Source: Pomphorhynchus laevis (lineage: Eukaryota; Acanthocephala; Palaeacanthocephala; Echinorhynchida; Pomphorhynchidae). Taken from it: a stretch of DNA of 64,000 nucleotides. The stretch's first letter is position 1; each line of letters begins with the position of its first letter. Location: positions 1-64,000 of the forward strand of contig WNNJ02001792.1 of the NCBI GenBank assembly GCA_012934845.2, read 5' to 3'. A model generated the notes under the pieces. It was not told the DNA's origin and did not search any database. It worked only from the letters and a program-made list of their open reading frames with translations. Positions 1 to 11,768 of this stretch are shown here, one piece after another. Position numbers and translations under genes: made by a program.

Positions 1-1740
1 AGTTGTCTTTCCAGAAAACACACAGCCAATATCCGAAATTAATTGATGGCTTAGGTTGCTAAATAGTTTTACCAGTTTACAAAATCTTCAACATAAATAT
101 GTGTTTGTTTCTTACAAGCACGTTCTCGTATCAGATACAAACACTTTCTTTACATCGCACTTCCTGTAAAAACAATAATGTATTTTTAAGCACCAAATGA
201 AAATTACCAATCAGTCAGGATATATTGATTATCGGATGTTGAAATATCCATTATCGTATGTTCTAAGATGGGTGAATGAGCGCATCCGTAGGCATACGCA
301 CTCAGTAATGCTATTACTGTAGTTTTTAACATCCAGGTCATGTAATATCAAGAGTAAATACGAGAAAAAAGTTTGTATGTTGAATTTTTTGTAAAGGATT
401 TGTACTTTTATAGTATTTTGTTTCAATGAGCAAGCATTAAACACGAGTTTTTAGTAGTGAATCTTTTAAATGTTTTTAAAATTACTAATTTTTCTGTAAC
501 CTTACTTGTCTCAATGCCAGTGTGTATGCTTAAAAGTAAAGGTTAGATGAATAAGAACATCACAATATACCCTCTTTTGAGAACTCGAAAATAATTGAAA
601 ATGCAAAATATGGAATAGTAGTGTAGCATGTTCTTGATATATTCAATTCTTTTAATACTTTTAGCGCATGATCTAATGTATTTCGTACAAATTGTTTCCT
701 TCTAAAGTAAATCTACAGTCAACTTGTAGATTCCTTTGCATTAGTTTTGACAGCAAATAGGATGAAACAAAACAAGATGTAATTTTTTAAATCATGAATT
801 TAACTTTTCTTAGTTAAATAACGAACTACGCATTGCTTCGAGAAAAGTCATCAAAAGAATTGATTCGAAACATCATGTTGTTTAAAAATTAAAATGTATT
901 TGCACATATAAAATATCGTCGATAAATAAATGTTTTAAATATGAACTACATGATCATTAAGTTATGTAATGTCAATAGTGGATTCAATATGAATTTTGCA
1001 ATTTATTTTTAATAATCTTAATAAATTGAGGGATAATATCTCATCAATCAACACAAACATAACAACTTGTGAATGAACCCATTAGAGTCTGAAACACATC
1101 TGAGGATGCAAACGCTGCGCAATATGGACGATAGTCTCAACATAATAGTTCAATATACTTTTGAATTTGTCCCTTTGGAGTCCTCTATGAAAAAATCCGA
1201 GATTACTAAAGTACGTAAAAAAGGCGATCTTGGACATTTGTTCTAACTAACAGATGTTGAGCCATTTTCAAAGCCTTAATTGATCGCTTCAAAATATTAT
1301 GGAATTTATTTATGTCGTATCCATCAACTCATTTCACACATATGAGTGAATCCGAATATTTTACTTGATATGTAAAAGCTGGGAGTGATTGATTTATCAT
1401 GACGATGAAAAGTTATGAAATTTTGCCAGTCTCTTTAAATATTTCATAGTAACAGTAGTGCCAATAAAGATAGTCACTAGCGTTGCGCAGAAGTTAAGAA
1501 ATATGTTAAAAGGTATTAATGACTTTTGATACAAAAGCCAAATGATACCACAGGGCTTTGGTATTATAAGCAGATACCACTTAATATTGATCACGAAATA
1601 TTGATTTAAAAATACATATTGAAGCCTTTAGTATAAGATTGGAAATATATGATGAAACTAATATAGATCTAGATAATAGATATCATAGATCTATAATAAT
1701 TGATTTGTAAGTAATACGACAAACCAATGCTTTTCTATAA
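1..1740. other. AT-rich sequence without recognised gene
   Basis: I see no recognisable gene, RNA or complete repeat here. The longest small plus-strand frame (1073-1246, 57 codons) and a 65-codon minus-strand frame (1397-1594, hydrophobic) match no family that I know. Confidence 0.5.
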
Positions 1741-2157
1741 ATATTAATAATAATTGTAACTTGCAATATACAGGAAAAACATATCAAATGTTAAAAACTA
1801 GGTTTAGGCAACACATATATAATATACAGCATAATAGTCAAACTATATTTCATAAACATATGAGATTAATAGGACATGATATTAAAAACTGTAAATTATT
1901 TATTTTAGAACATATTATCGAAGAAAACATTTCAATATTAAATCAAAAACTATTAGAAAAAGATTTTTGGATTAAAACGCTTAATTCCATGTACCCATTA
2001 GGATTGAATGACGTGGTACAAGGAATTGGCAGAAGTAGTATAATACATAATAAACAACTATATTATAATAATCCGGTTAAACGCAAACCAAGAAGTCATG
2101 GTGATAAAAGGAATAAGAAAAATAGAGTTAAAAATATTAAAAATATTGTATAGTTTG
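1741..2157 (+). mobile_element. Penelope-like element fragment, GIY-YIG endonuclease C-terminal part
   Basis: A 130-codon open frame at 1761-2153 encodes the C-terminal part of a GIY-YIG endonuclease of the Penelope-like retroelement type. The start reads LQYTGKTYQMLKTRFRQH, which is the YIG half plus the conserved arginine helix. The end is a basic tail (PVKRKPRSHGDKRNKK). The GIY half is absent here but present in the next copy (from about 2250). In this family the domain sits after the reverse transcriptase and nicks the target DNA. A segment of about 470 bp, beginning near 1705, repeats in direct orientation from about 2180. The piece is isolated from any complete reverse transcriptase. 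Confidence 0.75.
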
Positions 2158-2178
2158 TGATGTTATAAATAATAATTG

Positions 2179-2520
2179 TATTGTAAGTAATACGACAAAC
2201 AAATGTTTTTCATTAAATATTAATAATAATTGTAACTGCAATACCGCAGGTGTAGTGTATCTAATACAATGCACATGTGGATTGCAATATATAGGAAAAA
2301 CATATCAAATGTTAAAAACTAGGTTTAGGCAACACATATATAATATACAGCATAATAGTCAAACTATATTTCATAAACATATAGGATTAATAGGACATGA
2401 TATAGGATGTTGTAAATAATTTATTTTAGAACATATTGTTGAAGAAAATAAGGAAGTATTAAATCAAAAACTATTAGAATAAGAATATTTTTAGATTAAA
2501 ACTCTTAATTCATCTGCATT
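2179..2520 (+). mobile_element. Penelope-like element fragment, second GIY-YIG copy
   Basis: This is a direct repeat of the preceding fragment. It reads GVVYLIQCTCGLQYIGKT, so both halves of the GIY-YIG motif are present, followed by the RFRQH helix and a stretch with H-x4-H spacing. It is decayed after that. Together with 1741-2157 it shows that one PLE 3' region was duplicated in tandem, which is common for PLE insertions. No intact protein is encoded. Confidence 0.75.
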
Positions 2521-2720
2521 TCATAGGTATAAATAGTATACATTCAAAACTACACCGGGATCATTGATTAGCATTAAAGATCATATATTACCTCGAATAT
2601 GCTAAGACAATCAGCAACAATTGAAAAGCTTGTTGATGAATATAAATTGTTTTTCTAACAGATATTTTACAATTATAAATGTGGACTTTGTGGCTAGAAG
2701 TAATCCAACACCATAGTTAT
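2511..2720 (+). repeat. Dispersed repeat, inverted copy at 23.68-23.97 kb
   Basis: About 200 bp here recur as the reverse complement near 23680-23970. Shared landmarks include the CACCGGGATCATTGATTAGC stretch and the block that reads TGTGGACTTTGTGGCTAGAA. I recognise no coding sequence. Both copies lie next to PLE fragments, so this may be a PLE terminal or untranslated segment; that is an inference. Confidence 0.55.
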
Positions 2721-2729
2721 CAGAAAAAA

Positions 2730-3470
2730 AAATATTTTTTAGAACATATTGTTGAAGAAAATAAGACAATATGAATTGGCAGAAGTAGTATAGTACATAA
2801 TGAACAACTATATTATAATAATCCAGTTAAACGCAAACCAAGAAGTCATGGTGATAAAAGGAATAGGAAAAATAGAGTTAAAAATATTAAAAAAGATATG
2901 TATATAAATGAACAATTAGAAATATTAAAACAACTTTTAAGTGATAATAAGCTAAAAGATCTTTATGTAAATATAAGAAGTTTTTCTAAAGATATCATAT
3001 GTTCAATAAATCAAAAATTAATTAACGACTATGATAGGCTAAGTTGTATAATAGACAGTTATTGTAATACAAAATACTATAATCATACAATAAATGTAAA
3101 TAATAACAATTGAAAATATACATTAAGCATAAACCTCATTAATAAATCTATAGATAACATAAATATAGCCGGACTTTTAAATAATTCTAAAAGTAAAGAA
3201 ATAATAGGGTCAGATTTAAGTAAATATATTCCTAAAATAAGGTTTAAGCTGCTATCGCAATTAGGACGAAAAATTTGTAATTATAATAAAGAATTAAAAT
3301 CAATGCGTAACGATGATATTAGAAACATAAAATGAAATGAATGCAATTGTAAAAGTTTTAATTTCGATTAAATAAATGAACATATATGTAACCATAATCT
3401 AGAATTAATTGAAAACAATGAATTAAGGAAAATGCTATCAAAAAGGGTATAAGTATAGATTAATTTTTTA
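2730..3470 (+). mobile_element. Penelope-like element mosaic: GIY-YIG tail plus polymerase N-terminal region
   Basis: A second GIY-YIG tail (NPVKRKPRSHGD at about 2820) is followed by a 71-codon frame (2898-3113, INEQLEILKQLL...) and then by text of the type found ahead of PLE reverse transcriptases: a Cys-x-Cys/His-x-Cys cluster (CNCKSF, HICNHN) followed by ENNELRKMLSKR. In PLEs this block precedes the fingers of the RT. The order here, endonuclease tail before polymerase N-terminus, fits head-to-tail joined copies, a known PLE habit. The copy is broken. Confidence 0.6.
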
Positions 3471-3589
3471 TCATTTATATTTATTTTTAATTTTTTATTT
3501 ATTTATTTTTTTTAACTATTAATTTTTTATTACAATACATATAGATTAAATTAATCTATATTAATCTAACAATGTAACAATAAAAATAA

Positions 3590-4160
3590 AATTTATAATT
3601 CGTTATATAATAACTTAAACGCTTACTTTGGTAAGCTGATTAAAAGTGAAAGCTTAAATACATCAAAGATTAACATTTGGAAAACTTATACTAGATAAAA
3701 TTAAAGAGAAAATGAAAATAACAAACAATTATAAAAGGAAAGATAAAATAAAAAAAAGATATGTATACAGAACTTACTAAATTAAAGCATAAATTCCATT
3801 AATAGCGGTTATAATATGAGAAGCATTATTGCTTACTGTTTTGTTTTGCTATGATATCGATCTACATTTACTTGCGAAGATTGGTTATGTAAATATAATC
3901 AAGTGATTATATATAAATTATATAGATTAAATAATAACAATAAAAATAAAATTTACAATTCGTTATATAACGACTTAAATGTTTACTTTGGTAAGCTGTT
4001 CAATAGTAGAAGTTTAAATACATCAAAGATTAAAATTTGGAAAGATTATATATTTGATAAAATTAAAAAGAAAATGAAAATAACAAGCAATTATAAAAGG
4101 AAAGATAAAATTAATAAAGATATGAATTCAGAACTTTCTTAAATTAAAGGATAACTATAT
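3590..4160 (+). mobile_element. Penelope-like element fragment, polymerase N-terminal region, two copies
   Basis: Two near-repeats (about 3590-3790 and 3903-4160) encode YNSLYNDLNVYF, LNTSKIKIWKDYI, KRKDKI and ELS, followed by text like LKDNYIITAFDK. The last is the PLE motif in which an Asp-Lys-Ala box precedes the RT core. Further copies of this text occur at 7.7-8.0 kb. All copies are decayed and none is joined to an RT palm. Confidence 0.55.
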
Positions 4161-4164
4161 AATA

Positions 4165-4330
4165 ACAGCTTTTGATAAAGTTAGTAAGGGGATTTATCCT
4201 TACTAGCTTTAGTAAGGGGATTACTAAAGGTAATAAGGATAGCTTACTATCCTAAGTAAGGATAGTAAGGTCGTAAATAGTAAATCGATAGTAAATCCCC
4301 TGCATTTACTATCCTTAGTAAATGCATGAG
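4165..4330. repeat. Cluster of AGTAAGG/GGATTTACTA direct and inverted repeats
   Basis: About 160 bp are built from permuted short words (AGTAAGG, GGATAGTAAG, TAGTAAATCC) in both orientations. They include a perfect 11-bp inverted pair TGCATTTACTA / TAGTAAATGCA at 4301-4311 and 4316-4326. It lies at the junction between PLE text and the following LINE. Confidence 0.6.
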
Positions 4331-4339
4331 ATTTTAACG

Positions 4340-6860
4340 CTCGCTTCTCAGTACATAATAAGTTAGAACGAGTTGCTAATTTCTTTCTATCCAGAAATAT
4401 GTTTCTATTCGTTCCCGAAGAAGGCTGGTCCTACGAGGCTTACAACGGCAGAAGTTGTTTAGATATAGGTTTTTCAAATGTGGGCATTCACGATGTCCAT
4501 ATCGAGCTTTCTTCGAAATGGTCATTGAGGCTAAAACATAAGCCAGTCTCTTGCATAATTAAATGTATTGATGCATCCATTCAGCAGACTAAACCCACAG
4601 CTATCTTAAGCAGACAGATTAAGCCAATTTTAATCGATTATAATCTAGTTTCAAGAGCTTTATTGCTACTTCACGAAGGAAACCTTCCTGATAGTTTCTC
4701 TTGTGTTAGATCTACGCTACTATCTGATGGCGTTAAAAAAGGGTTGCCGATTTCCTAACCATATAGTTTCGGCTAAGCCACTGCATTTAAAAATCTTAAA
4801 GAATCATATTTTGCGATTGTCTCGGGAGTTGCGCTACGAGCCTTCAGTGCGTCCAAATTATGTAAGGCTTCGAAGAGAGTACTGTATATTAATAGAGAAA
4901 TTTAAAGAAGGTGTCAAGCTTAATGACGAAATAAAGCTTCTGGAAAAAGCTGAAAAGAAACCATGAAAGATCTCTGATAATAAACATCATCTAAAATTTT
5001 CGGATTCCTCTCTTTAAGTGGTTTACACACTTTTCCATGTTACTCTACGATCCAGACTTTGTGGATTTGTCATCAATCTCAATATATTCATTTGTACCGT
5101 TAAATGTTGATCCGCTAAACAACTTATTCTCGGTTAATGAACTGTCAATAGCTCTTCGCAATATAGCTCCTCGTAAAGCAGCGAGATCCGATCTTCCTTG
5201 TGTCGAGCAAATTAAACAATCTTTCTTCTGTCTTGCTCATTTTTGGACTTACTTCTTTAATTGTCTTTTATTGGGGTGCTCAATTTCCATGTGGTTGGAG
5301 AGATGGTATTATCAAAGTACCTTATAAAGGTAAAGGCAACACAGTATCAAAAAACTCCTATCGTGGAATTATGCTTCTGATATAAAGATAATATAAATTA
5401 CTCTGATATAAATTTCTCTGATATAAATTACTCTATTGCTATAAATTTTTAACACACGTTATTGCTTCGAGATTAATTCAACATTGTCATGATTCTCTCC
5501 CAGAAAAGCAGTATGGTTTTCGACCTAAAAAATCAATGACAGATGCAATAAACACTGTTAGACGATCTGTAATAGACGCATTTTAACAACATCGATCTAT
5601 TTACGTTATTTTTATTGATTTCCAAAAAGCTTTTGACTCAGTTGATAGAAAACTTCTCTTATAAAAGTTAGCGCGTAGTGTAGGTTTATGCGGTCTTATT
5701 CTTTATTTATTGAATTCTATTTTGCAACCAAACGTTCTTCGCATTTTTTGACGGCATAAATTATTCGAATGAGTTTCTTGCCAATCGAAGTGTCTGTCAG
5801 GGCGACCCTCTAAGTCCTTTGTAATTCAGTTTCTTCATTGCTGATCTTCCTAGCAGTCTAAGTCACAATCTTTTAGAAATTTCATGTGTATTATATGCAG
5901 ACGATCTTGCTATTGTTTCCAAATCTATTCTAATGCCAAAGTAGCTTTACACTCGCTCTCAAAGTTCTGTTTTACTAATCGTATTCGAGTGAACCGTGAG
6001 AAGTCTAAGGTAATTAAGTTCCGAAGAGGAGGTCGACTAAGTCGATCGTACATTCTATGCTATCAAGACGCTCCGTTCGATTTTGAATCGAAGTATATGT
6101 ATCTCGGTATGTTAATCACATCTAGATGGTCTTTCTCTTAACATTTTGAACTTAAACGTGATAAAATTGTGAAGGCAACATCTGGACTGTCCGAACTAGG
6201 CAAATTATCTTTTGAGGCAGGGTTACGATATTTTTATATAATGTTGCTTCCAAGACTACAATATGGACTAGCTTGTATAAAGGTAGACTTGACTTCAGAA
6301 AACTTTTACAAGTTAGATAAGTGCCTGTCAAGATTTATAAAAAGGTTGGTAGGCGTATCTCCAAAAACTTCACCCACGGCTGTTTAATTTCTAGCAATAC
6401 TGCCTCCTTTATCAGTTTCATTGCAGAAAGAGATGAATCTTCCTTTGACTGATGGTTTTCTTAAAAATCTAAATTTCTTCTACGGCAAAGTACATAAACT
6501 TGATCAGGATATCTATCAGACTCCTGCTTTTTTTAAACAGCTTGACGTAGTCCTCTCAAAAGTAAGCGCACTTTAATCTGGATAGCTTCGCTTGACGGAT
6601 ATCACCCCAAGTTCTGTAAAAAAGGAAAAATCATACATGAACGATCATCAACTTGTGTATGCTGTTTTTGCAACATAGCATGCTCATCACTCTTACATGT
6701 ATTTTTCTGTGCTCATTTGTCTTGTTTATCTTTAAAAACAATAGATACGCTGAAGTGGCGGTTGGCTTATAGGCTTATTTCGGCTGACGATGCGTACCTG
6801 TGTCACGTACAATCAATTTGAGCCAATCAATGAAATTTTAAGCAGCTCAAGAAATAAGAA
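4340..6860 (+). mobile_element. Decayed APE-type non-LTR retrotransposon (LINE)
   Basis: In order: the end of an endonuclease/exonuclease-phosphatase-like domain (4399-4758); a linker with R-R-Y helices (4703-4966); and a reverse transcriptase with recognisable blocks. The blocks are NSYRGIMLL (about 5350), QYGFRPKKSMTDAI (about 5510), FIDFQKAFDSVDRKLL (motif A, about 5620), YADDLAIVS (motif C, about 5895), VNREKSKVIKFRRGGRLS (about 5990) and YLGMLITSRW (motif E, about 6100). A Cys/His-rich tail follows near 6650-6730. The reading moves between frames and contains stops, so this copy is dead. The clade was not resolved; the FRRGG and YLGM blocks suit R1/Jockey-group elements. Confidence 0.75.
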
Positions 6861-7072
6861 GAAAGACAACTGTTCTGACTTTATATTTGTTATCTTATAA
6901 TCTTTTTTATATGCCCAAGCCGAAAGGCAGAGTGGCTTTAATAAATCACTACATTATTATTATGAGTTGAAAAGTCTTGGTTATTATAGATTCTTACAAG
7001 ATTATAAATACAATTATACATACAATCGGAAAAATAAATTATACATACAACAATTACAACAACTATATCTAA

Positions 7073-7720
7073 TATGCCTCGTGGAAAACCAACTTCAATC
7101 ATTAAATGCTGCAATTGTAATGACGCCGATGCCATATGCAAGGGGTGTAAATGCGCAAAAGCAAAACGCCTTCTGTACAAACTGTGCTGCACCTGGATGT
7201 ACGAACAGACGAGGACCTCTAGAATCGTCTCACTCAGGGATTGTCAGTAAAGAGGTTGCTTCCCAGCATACTACTGGAATTGCGTCATTGAAGGTCAGTG
7301 TACAAACCTCCTCATATGCGCATTGCATATGAGGCGGTTTTGAAGTGGAAACCAAACGCATTTACGTTTCAAGATGTAATAAAAGCAGGGAATTCTTATG
7401 TGAATTAACGAGAATTTTTGAGATAGCGTGCACGCCAGACGATGATGGTAATGCCCTCATCAAACTCACTGTCTTGTGCCAGTGCTTACTACAAAGAATC
7501 ATGACATGAGAAGTTAAAGAGGTAAGGAAGGCATTACGGAGGAGGCTAGATTATTGGAAATGTGGGAACTTCATCAGTCTATTTAAAGAAGCGCGATTTC
7601 TTCAATCTTCCAAAGCAACAATATTCGGCGTAAAATCGAACATTCTACGACATTCACTGTTTAAACGGTCGATGATGAAATGTTGTATAAGTTCCGCCAT
7701 CAGAGCGCTAAGTACAAACA
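7073..7720 (+). mobile_element. Diverged N-terminal fragment of the RLE-type retroelement found at 43-46 kb
   Basis: From an ATG at 7073 the frame reads MPRGKPTSIIKCCNCNDADA and then CKGCKCAKAKR. This is the same cysteine cluster as the start of the minus-strand ORF at 45077-46222 (MVRGKTSS, CCTCNSPAARCKG). Further on, in shifted frames, LIKLTVLCQCLLQRI and RRRLDYWKCGNFISLFKEA align with LIKATVFSHCILQRL and ERRLALWESGKIGELYSEA of that ORF. No RT part follows. A fold-back palindrome (arms 7304-7319 and 7325-7340) interrupts it. This is an old, truncated relative on the opposite strand. Confidence 0.65.
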
Positions 7721-8745
7721 GAACTTTCTAAATTAAAGGATAACTATATAATAACAACTATTGATAAAGCTAGTAATAACTTTGTCTTCATATGCAAAAA
7801 GCTTTATTATGATATACTGATGTTTGTTTTGTTTTGTTATGATATGGATCTACATTTACTTGCGAAGATTGGCTATGTAATTAATCAAAAAAATAAAACT
7901 TACAATTCGTTATATAATGACTTGAATGTTTACTTTGCTAAGCTGATTAATAGTGAAAGGTTAAATACATCTAAGATAGACATTTGGAAAACTTATATAA
8001 GTTAAACGATAACTATATAATAAAAGCTATTGATAAAGCTAGTAATATGTGTATTTAACTCTAACAATTTTCATTGAATAGGTAAAAAAAATTATCCAGA
8101 AAGCCTCATTCTTAATAAAACTAATATTGATGATAAAGAAGGTGTATATCTAGATATGAACATTAAATTAACATTAACTAAAACTACTATTAATTTATAT
8201 CGTAAAGATGACATATTTAAATTTACAAGAATATAAAAAATTAAATATAGAAAATATAGAAATATAAAAGATATAGAATATAAAATATAAAATTTACAAA
8301 AATATCATCAAACAGAAAATAATAAAGTATATAAATCAACACAATAAAATTAAAAATAAATTTAAATCAGCACAATAATATTATATTATTGATATTACAA
8401 TAATATTACATTATATTAATTATTTTATATTAATTTATATCGTATATGAGCATTCATGAAACAAGCATACAAGAAACATATTTTTGCATGAGCATTCATG
8501 CATACTATATAATATAAAATATAATACATTAAATAATGAAATTTTAAGAATTGCAACAATTTGTAACGATATTAATTTTCTTCAAAATCATTTAAATAAT
8601 TTAATAGATGCATATTTTACACTAGGTTACTATAAAAATACCATCAAACAGAAAATAGTAAAATATATAAATCAACACAATAAAATTAAAAATAAATTTA
8701 AACTCAGTAGCGGAAATTTTTTATGGATAGATTATAAATAATATA
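7720..8745 (+). mobile_element. Penelope-like element fragments, RT region
   Basis: 7720-8010 repeats the ELS-x-IKG, YNSLYNDLNVYF and LNTSKIDIWK text of 3.6-4.15 kb, with the IDKASNNF box and ICKKLYYDIL. 8080-8230 encodes YPESLILNKT and YLDMNIKLTLTKTTINLY, the block just after the YIDD catalytic motif. 8484-8741 (85 codons) carries NEILRIATICNDINFLQNHL, the RT thumb-like segment of this family. The pieces are collinear with a PLE polymerase but broken and incomplete. Confidence 0.6.
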
Positions 8746-8764
8746 ATTTGTATTAGAATAAGAT

Positions 8765-8915
8765 ACTATATAATCAAATTTAATCAGAGAAGATACGTCC
8801 TTGACAGTATTTGGCCCCACTGCTATGTTGCCTAGAGGTGTTAGGGGGCCAAAACTTAATAGCATTGCAGTTCCTCCTGATGACCTCTAATCCTTATTCT
8901 GATACCATTTATGTT
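8765..8915 (+). repeat. Rep-A (MITE-like) copy, partial
   Basis: This holds the conserved core of a dispersed element: AATCAAATT...ATACGTC...GTATTTGGCCCC, then GCTATGTTG, GGGGCC, CATTGCAG and CTCCTGATGACCTCTAATCC. The core can fold because CTGCTATG-type and CATAGCAG-type words are complementary. The 3' AT-rich half seen in other copies is missing. Confidence 0.6.
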
Positions 8916-8989
8916 ATTGCATTCAATGCAACCATTTAAGTCACGTAGAATCCTCGACCATTTCGGAACCAGGGGCGGAGTTAGTCGTT

Positions 8990-10090
8990 TTGCCCGCCTT
9001 CGCTTCCAAGAGTTGGAGTCACTTGCCCACGGAAAATATCTTCATTTCCTGTAAAGGCCGCTGCCGCTACTGTCCATATTAGATCTTTCTTTGCTAACTT
9101 TAGAGAAGCAAAATTCTGCATTGAGCCGGTTCTCTTTTTTGATTTGGGTACTTTTTATGGGCGTATTGACAGGTACGTATGGAGTTAATGACTTAATCAA
9201 TTTTGTCATTAAGCTTTGGATAATATTCTCTAACTGAGTCATCTATGCTTGGTGTTTAGTTTCTATTAGCTTCATAATATCAGCGTCTGACATTATGTCG
9301 CTTGTCTTAGTGGAGCCACTTGCCTCTATAAAGCTGGTCGGTTTCTCTAATGCACCACGATGTCTTTTCTGGTAGCACTTCAAAGCTTTGCACTTCCTTG
9401 ACCAGGCAGGGTGATCACGTCCGCAATTCGTACAAACATGATTCTTGTCACAATTACCCAGGTGTTCTTCTGTCGTACCACATACCCCACATTTATGAGT
9501 TAGACTACACCCAGCCGACCAATGCCCCCATCGATAACAGTTGTTACAGTGGGGATACGTTAGCAAGTCAGATTCAATAGGTGTGAATCGGAGATTGTGT
9601 TCCATATAGAGGTTGCATGCTGAATTCGCCAGCAGCAACGCCTCGTAAATTGGCCCGTGGCAGAACGCCACAGGAATCAGAAATCCATTCTTTCCATTAA
9701 TAAATCTAGCGTTAGATACGTGGAATTATTTCTCCAGTGCCGAATTATCAGCCTCTTAGAGAAATGTTGGAATATTAGTCACTTAAAGTGTCGCTTGAAT
9801 CGGTTTAAATTACAATATGCCGAGATCAGAATATTTGGTTTTAAAAAAGTGCTAGCTCCGAGGTGCTGAACGAAACTTTTATCTCAGTTTCATAATATCT
9901 GATAGAATTGAACAATATTCTTATTTTTATTGGACCGCAAAGCTTCTGAGAAATACGTTAAGTTTTGTCTCTCTATATTGGTACCAAAAGTTTGATGTAA
10001 ACCAAATTCGTTAACTTCGGTACCGAGGAGTTCCCATCCATACTGGAATCGAAAATAGAAGAGAAAACTCCACCTACCTCTTTTCAAGAT
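8990..10090 (-). mobile_element. LINE ORF1 (gag-like zinc-knuckle protein), partial
   Basis: The minus-strand frame 9243-9671 (142 codons) encodes three zinc knuckles in a row: CNNCYRWGHWSAGC, CGVCGTTEEHLGNC and CTNCGRDHPAWSRKC. This is the usual C-terminal set of ORF1 in I/Jockey/R1-type LINEs, where it binds the element RNA. Upstream is AFCHGPIYEALLLANSACNL and FTPIESDLLTYPHC. A second frame, 9042-9242, continues after a stop. The 65-codon frame at 9890-10087 may be a decayed N-terminal part but is not recognisable. The matching RT ORF is not adjacent. Confidence 0.7.
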
Positions 10091-10436
10091 GTTAACTTGC
10101 CATAAAACTGCGCATTTATTGATTCATTTAATCCTCTGACCAAGAAAATTGTAATTACCATATTTTACTAAGACAATATGCGCGTGAATTTGACAACTTG
10201 TGAGTTATTCCTGACTAAGGATATTTAACATACGCGTATTCAACATCAGTACGATTTTGAAATTGTTGTGTGTGACTGTTTGCGCTGAAGAAGAGTGAGA
10301 GCTCGAAACCTTTATTATAAATAAACTAATAAGCCAGGTTTGTTCTGTTCTGCGATTTGTTAACTTATAGAGAACAGTCTTCAAATTACTCGAAACTATA
10401 GTTCTACAGATAACTTAATTATATATATGTGCCTGT

Positions 10437-11540
10437 TTCAATTTTGCCAGATGACACAAGGTGATTTTAAAGTAGAAACCAACAACGTTATCATTATATT
10501 TAACTCAATACACCTTGACTCACAACATGGCACGGTTAAACATGACATATTAGTATTGCTTCGTTCGCTACTTATGTGCAATCGTACACCCAGACTCATC
10601 AGAAGGTTGTGTGTACCGCTGTTTTCTTTTTGAATACAATTTATGTTTTTAGATTAGAACCTAGGTTCTTTCGATCGGTGGGTATACGCTCTACCGAATA
10701 GACTAGCCATTCCGTGCAGCTAGAAATTCTTCAATATGTGAAAATTATTCTCATGTATGAAAATTGTTCAGTATTCTTCATTGCTTCAATGTAATGAATT
10801 TCCGAAAACGCATTTTTTCGGAATGCATTGTATTTTTTATATTTATCACTGATATGATCAGGAAATCATAGAATCAGTGCTGGTGATCCTTTAATGGATT
10901 CTTTAATTTATTTGTTAATATTGCCAGATCACATAAGGTGATTTCGCAGTAAAAGCCAGCTACGATATCATCCCTTCATCACTTCCAACTCTATACACCT
11001 TGACTCACAATTTGTCTGATTGTAGCCTGGCATATATGTAATGTTTCGTTCGATGTATACGTGCAATGGTACAAACAACGGACTCATTAGAAGGTTATGT
11101 ACCGTTATAGTGTCCTTTTGACCACTTTTCGTACTTTTAGATTCGAACCTAGATTATTAAGATCAGTGTGTATACGCCTTACCATCTAAGCTAATCATCC
11201 AGTACATCTATAAATTCTTTATTATATGAAACCTTCAATGTAATAAATTTCCGGAACCGCATTTTAGAATCGGTGCTGGCAATCCATTGATGGATCTTTT
11301 GATTTATTTGTCAATATTGCTAGATCACACAAGGTGATTATGGAGTAAAAGCAGGCGAAGGTATCATTCCTCGTTTACTTCCAACTCCATACACCTTGAC
11401 TCATAACATGACAAGCTTAAGCTTTACATATTGGTATTATTTCTTCCGCTACTGCCGTCCAATGGTACCTCCTGGCTCAGTAGAAGGCTGTGTACCACTG
11501 TAGTTACCTTTTAAACACGTTTTAAGATCCGGACCTAGGG
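10437..11540 (-). repeat. Three tandem units, two with an intact tRNA-like pol III promoter head
   Basis: Three related units begin (plus orientation) at about 10437, 10917 and 11308. Each starts TTGCCAGATCACA.AAGGTGAT and contains TACACCTTGACTCA and the GAAGGTTGTGTACC-type block. Read on the minus strand, units start with a tRNA-like head. Unit 2 has a perfect A box (TAGCTTAGATGG, 11193-11182) and B box (GGTTCGAATCT, 11149-11139). Unit 1 keeps the A box (10705-10694) and a degraded B box (10661-10651). Unit 3 is cut in the head near 11540. The intervening stretches are also homologous, so this is a tandem array rather than independent SINE insertions. Confidence 0.7.
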
Positions 11541-11768
11541 TTTTTTTTTGATTATAAAAATAAAAAAAATAAATTGTTTGCTAAACAATATTTAAATTTT
11601 ATTGATTGTTTCGCCAAAGCTAGATTGGTAATTGTGAACTGAATAGTGTGCTTAAACATAGTAGTGTAAATATAACAGGCGTGTGATTTATAGTATCGCA
11701 GTCCTTTTGGCATTGTAGTAATAATGCGTAAGTTGACTATCTAAGGGCTCTCTCTGCAGTCATCATAG

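Noticed and set aside
1073-1246. 57-codon plus-strand ORF starting MNPLESETHL
   Set aside because: Less AT-rich than its surroundings, but no family, splice context or second copy supports it.
8865-8890. CTGATGA inside the Rep-A core as a hammerhead box
   Set aside because: No GAAA box or cleavable triplet follows in any of the copies inspected.
10270-10320. CTGAAGA...GAGAGCTCGAAACC as a hammerhead core
   Set aside because: Helix II would have only three pairs with a mismatch at its base, and no helix III or I is visible. At most it is a decayed element end.
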